Assembly (NCBI GenBank): GCA_963703745.1
Contig: CAVPFL010000002.1
Span: 1,909,270 to 1,973,269 of the forward strand
Source of the DNA: AP-15 sp963703745
Lineage (GTDB): Bacteria > Pseudomonadota > Alphaproteobacteria > ATCC43930 > CGMCC-115725
Length of the DNA stretch: 64,000 bases
Reading direction: 5' to 3'
The notes beneath the pieces are model-generated. The model searched no databases. It saw only the letters and a program-made list of their open reading frames with translations, and had not been told where the DNA came from. Position 1 is the stretch's first letter; every line of letters starts with the position of its first letter. Positions 62,620 to 64,000 of this stretch are shown one piece after another. The translations under genes were made by a program, and so were the position numbers.

Positions 62620-63841
62620 ATGGCGACCGATATCAAAGTCCCCAGCCTTGGTGAGTCGGTCACTGAGGCGACGGTCGCGAAATGGCTGAAGCGGCCGGGC
62701 GAAGCGGTCGTCATCGACGAACCGGTCGCCGAGCTCGAAACCGACAAGATGACCCTGGAAGTCTACGCACCGGCGGCCGGTACGCTCGCCGAGGTCATCG
62801 CCGAGGAAGGCACCAACGTGCCGGTCGGCGCCGTGCTCGGCAGGATCGCCGAGGGCGCCGCGCCCGCTGCCCCTCACCCTCCCGCTGACGCGGGCCCCTC
62901 CCTCTCCCCGCCGTCGCGGGGCGAGGGGCTTCTTCTTCCTCGCCCCGCTTGCGGGGAGAGGGCCGGGGTGAGGGGCAGCATGCGCTCGAACGCTCGGGCC
63001 CTGCAGTACGCAAGCTGATCGAAGAAAGCAGGCTCGACACGACGCGGCTTGCGCCGACCGGACCCGGCGGCCGGATCACCAAGGCGGACGTGATCGCCGC
63101 GCGCGCCCCGGCCCCTCCCCGCCTCACCCGCTCCGGCCGCCGGCGAGCGCGAGGTCCGCGTGCGCATGACCCGGCTGCGGCGGCGCATCGCCGAACGGTT
63201 GAAGGCGGCACAGAACACCGCCGCGATGCTGACGACCTTCAACGAGATCGACATGACCGAGGCGATCGCCTTGCGCGAGCGCCATCGCGATAGCTTTGAG
63301 AAAAAGCATGGAGTGCGGCTCGGCTTCATGTCCATCTTCGTCAAAGCGGCGATCGTCGCGCTGAAGGAATTGCCGGCGGTCAACGCGAAATCGACGGCGA
63401 CGACATCGTCTACAAGACCATTACGACATCGGCGTTGCGGTCGGCACCGAGCAAGGGCTGGTCGTCCCGGTCGTGCGCGACTCCGACCGGATGAGCTTTG
63501 CCGAGATCGAGCAGACGATCGCAGCACTCGCCCGAAAAGCGCGCGACGGCAAGCTGACGATCGAGGATCTGTCCGGAGGCACCTTCACGATCACGAACGG
63601 CGGCGTCTACGGCTCGCTGATGTCGACGCCGATCCTCAACCTTCCGCAATCCGGCATCCTCGGCATGCACAAGATCGATCGGCGGCCTGTCGCGCTGGGC
63701 AATAAGGTCGAGATCCGGCCGATGATGTATGTCGCGCTCTCCTACGACCACCGCATCGTCGACGGCCGCGAGGCAGTCACTTTCCTCGTGCGGATCAAGG
63801 AGTGCGCCGAGGAGCCGTCACGCATCCTGTTCGAGATGTGA
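62620..63841 (+). CDS. odhB: Dihydrolipoamide succinyltransferase, E2 of 2-oxoglutarate dehydrogenase (frameshifted; palindromic element in linker)
   Basis: The lipoyl domain (ETDKMTLEVYAPA, Lys for lipoylation) is intact. A linker containing a palindromic element follows (62901-62961, plus GGTGAGGGGCAGC to 62979). The peripheral-subunit-binding domain (SGPAVRKLIEESRLD, GPGGRITKADV) is in another frame. The catalytic domain (TFNEIDMTEAIALRERH, FMSIFVKAAIVALKEL, LSYDHRIVDGREAVTFLVR with catalytic His) spans two further frames. Shifts lie near 62990, 63125 and 63390. E2 transfers the succinyl group to CoA. The lpd gene begins 11 bp downstream. Confidence 0.9.
62901..62961. repeat. Palindromic repeat inside odhB linker
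   Basis: CCTCTCCCCGCCGTCGCGGG (from 62901) and CCTCGCCCCGCTTGCGGGG (from 62938) are two GC hairpins. The second is identical over 24 bases to the left arm of the element at 50339. The translation (PSLSPPSRGEG, then PRPACGERAGVRG) is the typical read-through of such repeats. Confidence 0.85.
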
Positions 63842-63852
63842 GGATTCGCGCC

Positions 63853-64000
63853 ATGTCCGAGCGTTACGACGTCATCATCGGGGGCGGTCCCGGCGGTTAC
63901 GTCGCGGCGATACGTGCGCCGCCCAGCTCGGGCTCAAAACGGCCTGCGTAGAAAGCCGCGGCAGCCTCGGCGGTACCTGCCTCAACATCGGTTGCATCCC
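63853..64000 (+). CDS. lpdA: Dihydrolipoamide dehydrogenase, N-terminal fragment (frameshift; runs off right edge)
   Basis: MSERYDVIIGGGPGGYVAAI gives the FAD-binding GxGxxG region. One extra base near 63918 shifts the frame, after which AQLGLKTACVESRGSLGGTC and LNIGCIP appear, with the redox cysteine pair CLNIGC. The E3 component reoxidises dihydrolipoamide with NAD. The rest is outside the window. Third gene of the complex after sucA and odhB. Confidence 0.9.

Overview
The window looks like chromosomal DNA of a high-GC alphaproteobacterium (GC judged by eye, not computed). Pointers are the C4-pathway 5-aminolevulinate synthase (hemA), the gene order mdh-sucC-sucD-sucA-odhB-lpd typical of Alphaproteobacteria, ATGA-type translational coupling, and intergenic palindromes of a kind common in that class. 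I cannot assign a genus; a Rhodospirillales-like lineage is only a guess.

Layout. 1-6150 (minus) is the first two thousand residues of a highly reducing type I polyketide synthase (KS-AT-DH-cMT-pseudoKR-ER) that runs off the left edge. 6151-7150 holds a decayed serine-recombinase fragment and tRNA-Arg(CCT). 7242-21578 is an exosortase A (XrtA)-type exopolysaccharide locus, almost all on the minus strand: amidotransferase, glycosyltransferase, exosortase fused to EpsI, FemAB-like protein, two deacetylases, ExeA-like ATPase, outer-membrane beta-barrel, tyrosine autokinase, chain-length determinant and Wza-like exporter. No PEP-CTERM substrate is visible in the window. 21985-26320 holds small-molecule genes: uronate dehydrogenase, ArsC-like reductase, a CaiB-type CoA-transferase (frameshifted) and the two-subunit aconitase X. 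26610-29688 is a tight four-gene unit of membrane protein, winged-helix regulator, an IspZ-hydrolase fusion and a DUF2306-like membrane protein. 29851-41694 carries an SGNH-like protein, pdxH, a cation exporter, an SDR, two di-heme c-type peroxidase-like proteins, hemA, a lipoprotein, an amidase, a DUF1989 protein and a TonB-C-like protein. 41.8-44.1 kb is a gene graveyard: a DOPA-dioxygenase/ABC-binding-protein chimera, an integrase tail and two similar ~240-bp elements around a methyltransferase. 44.2-56.1 kb holds Nudix, phosphatase, sedolisin, a broken IS5-type transposase, a PEP-mutase-like enzyme, cupin, RidA, sulfatase, a three-domain adenylate cyclase and a secreted beta-propeller. 56.6-64 kb is the TCA operon mdh-sucC-sucD-sucA-odhB-lpd.

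How they work together. The XrtA block is a coherent build-polymerise-export machine. pdxH (PLP), hemA (PLP enzyme, heme precursor) and two c-type heme proteins lie within 10 kb, which may be coincidence. The right-hand operon supplies malate dehydrogenase, succinyl-CoA synthetase and the 2-oxoglutarate dehydrogenase complex.

Quality caution. Genes from 7 to 23 kb read cleanly, but the TCA operon carries roughly twenty or more single-base frameshifts in otherwise well conserved essential genes. I read this as consensus error rather than gene death. Isolated frameshifts also occur near 23.88, 29.35, 43.04, 44.60 and 49.65 kb; two of these fall in C7 runs.
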